From assembly GCA_019914995.1 (NCBI GenBank), contig CM034131.1:9642501-9706500 (forward strand): a stretch of DNA of 64,000 nt, read 5' to 3'. Positions 62,658-64,000 of this stretch are shown in pieces (positions within the stretch are counted from its first letter, which is position 1; each line of letters starts with the position of its first letter). The notes under the pieces were generated by a model. That model did no database searches, was not told the DNA's origin, and saw only the letters and a program-made list of their open reading frames with translations. A program made the position numbers and the translations under genes. Source of the stretch: Acanthochlamys bracteata (lineage: Eukaryota; Streptophyta; Magnoliopsida; Pandanales; Velloziaceae).

Positions 62658-62925
62658 TCAGTGATTGGGGGCACGGAGCTTGAGACCAGCACGCGCTCCA
62701 ATTTCGCAAGCACAGCCTGATTTGGCACCGCCTTCCCGCTCTCCTACTCTTGCACAACCTGCGATTGTTCATTGTTCTGCTTCGTGAGCTCAGCCTGACT
62801 CATCTTCTTCGCCAGCCAAGCCTTCTGAATCACCGCGCGGACTTCAGGAGCGACCCGATCCAACGAAGCAGGATCCGTGCTTTCATCAAGCTTGCGCGCG
62901 TAAACCACCGGTGAGCGCGCGTAAA
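62658..62925 (-). pseudogene. MBF1 (multiprotein bridging factor 1) retro-pseudogene
   Basis: MBF1 is a transcriptional coactivator with a C-terminal helix-turn-helix. The text here is VVYARKLDESTDPASLDRV, APEVRAVIQKAW, KKMSQAELTKQNNEQSQVVQ, then a TAG stop (62744-62746) where the family has Tyr in QEYESGK. It goes on with ESGKAVPNQAVLAKLERVL, then a one-base shift before LKLR and a stop at 62658. The first half of the protein is missing. The coding text is continuous without introns, which suggests a 5'-truncated reverse-transcribed copy. It is not expected to make a working protein. Confidence 0.85.
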
Positions 62926-63269
62926 ATTTACACATCTATAATTTAAACACGTCAGCATATATGATAAAATGGTCCAGGTAATCTCCACGTACATTGAACT
63001 TCGCATTTCTTAACAAAGTGGCTCCAGGTTCCGTCCTTCAAGTTGCGAACCGCAAATGAGAAATCCAAATTGTTTTCGCCCGTAAGGTGTTCGACGAAAT
63101 GCTTGCGTTAAGCTATGTGTCTCTGCTTGGAATTTTCTTGCTTCGATTTCGTCGATCATCAATACGGCTTCTTTGCTGCATTGACTCTATGAAGCAATTG
63201 CAATTCTTTGATCTCGCTGAAGGGGCTTGCTTCGTGTAGTTCGCTCGTGGCAATCCTCTCATTGGAGCA

Positions 63270-63817
63270 ATGATTCTTTCTGTCTCTCCTCTTGCATCTC
63301 CATATTCTTTTCTGCCAACACAGAGTCAGAAATTGGATTCATCGAGCTGCTGCCTTGGACCTTCGAGGGCTGATTTGATTTCTTACGGTGAGCTCGAGTT
63401 AAGTGATACTGCAGATAAGAAAGCGAGGAGAAGGTATAGCAATTGCTGTTAGGATTATCATAGCCATAATGCATATGAAGAATGTTTTGTTTTTCAGTAA
63501 ATGCTTCACTACAACCATTTTAAGAATGCTAACATTTTTGTTGTACGGGGAGGTGTGAATTATTTGATCTCCACAATGAGCTTGTCCCATATCAAGAGGC
63601 TTGGTCTTGGCAAAAGTCTATCATAAAAAGTAGACTAGCTTTGATGCAAAAGGACGAGGATCACTCGGATATGTTGCTTGTTCTTCAACATCCTCCTGTA
63701 TATACATTGGGCACTGCTAGTTCAGAGAAAAACTTAAAATTTGACATAGAACAGTCTCCTCATAATATTTACAGGACGGAACGGGGAGGTGAAGTAACAT
63801 ATCACGGTCCTGGTCAG
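63270..63817 (+). CDS. LIP2p: Plastidial octanoyltransferase (LIP2p), 5' part, continues beyond the window
   Basis: Octanoyltransferases (LipB family) move octanoyl groups from acyl carrier protein to lipoate-dependent enzymes, here the plastid pyruvate dehydrogenase. Two exons are visible, 63270-63433 and 63553-63817 (phase 2 join, then phase 0). About 143 residues are present, and the rest lies past 64000. The N-terminus is Ser/Thr-rich and acid-poor (MILSVSPLASPYSFLPTQSQ), as in a transit peptide. The catalytic domain starts CELFDLHNELVPYQEAWSWQ. It includes LLVLQHPPVYTLGTASSEKN and the family signature YRTERGGEVTYHGPGQ. The catalytic Cys/Lys part is not in the window. Confidence 0.92.
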
Positions 63818-64000
63818 GTAACACTTGAGCTTTAGACATACCATTCTTGATTTTTAATGTTTGATTTAGAAATTAGATTCTGGAGTAAACGATAAAGGTT
63901 CCAAGGTTTTGGTAATTTTGATTTGTTTCCCTCTAATCAAGCAATTCATTACTGTTGTCTCCACAAACCAGAGAGAGAAAAAAATAATTGTTTCTTGAAG

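Overview
The window is nuclear DNA from a flowering plant, most likely a eudicot. Genes have GT-AG introns, many of them short and AT-rich. The intergenic DNA is very AT-rich. The proteins are plant-specific families that I could match from memory of their Arabidopsis relatives: DA1, PDV2, BUPS-type CrRLK1L kinase, COR413PM, PADRE/DUF4228 and MIP1/DUF547. The text of several genes feels closest to rosids (perhaps Malpighiales), but that is an impression, not a result. There is no bacterial-type operon, CRISPR array or rRNA, and I saw no convincing tRNA.

Layout. 0-8.5 kb: a MATE transporter (+) converging on a DA1-type UIM/LIM/peptidase gene (-). 8.5-20 kb: AT-rich repeat land holding a BTB/POZ gene (-) broken by four frameshifts. 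20.3-24.5 kb: an ARIADNE RBR ubiquitin ligase (+). 24.5-28.8 kb: intergenic with miniature elements. 28.8-34.3 kb: a MIP1/DUF547 leucine-zipper protein (+) and the plastid-division gene PDV2 (+). 34.7-35.3 kb: a decayed class 1 phytoglobin. 35.4-42.6 kb: an intronless BUPS-like receptor kinase (+) between two PADRE/DUF4228 genes (-). 44.3-50 kb: a DC1 zinc-finger protein (-), a very long (AG)n tract, an intronless PPR gene (+) and a CASP-like membrane protein (-). 51.8-52.7 kb: a strange degenerate array of ATGAGCTAT/ATAGCTCAT motifs. 54.1-55.7 kb: TOM6 (-) and an ATL-type RING-H2 ligase (+), head to head over a short promoter. 58.7-60.5 kb: COR413PM (-). 62.7 kb: an MBF1 retro-pseudogene. 63.3 kb to the end: the first two exons of a plastid octanoyltransferase (LIP2p).

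The genes do not form one pathway. Four of them (DA1, BTB, ARIADNE, ATL) belong to ubiquitin biology, which is probably coincidence. The less ordinary content lies in the non-coding and broken parts: three pseudogenes of different origin (frameshift decay, multi-exon decay, retrocopy), a dispersed family of AT-rich miniature elements whose ends carry CGTTTGG/CAAACG, two SINE-like 3' ends in introns, and the 51.8-52.7 kb array. I found no clearly new multi-gene system. All exon boundaries were derived by hand from splice signals and reading-frame continuity.
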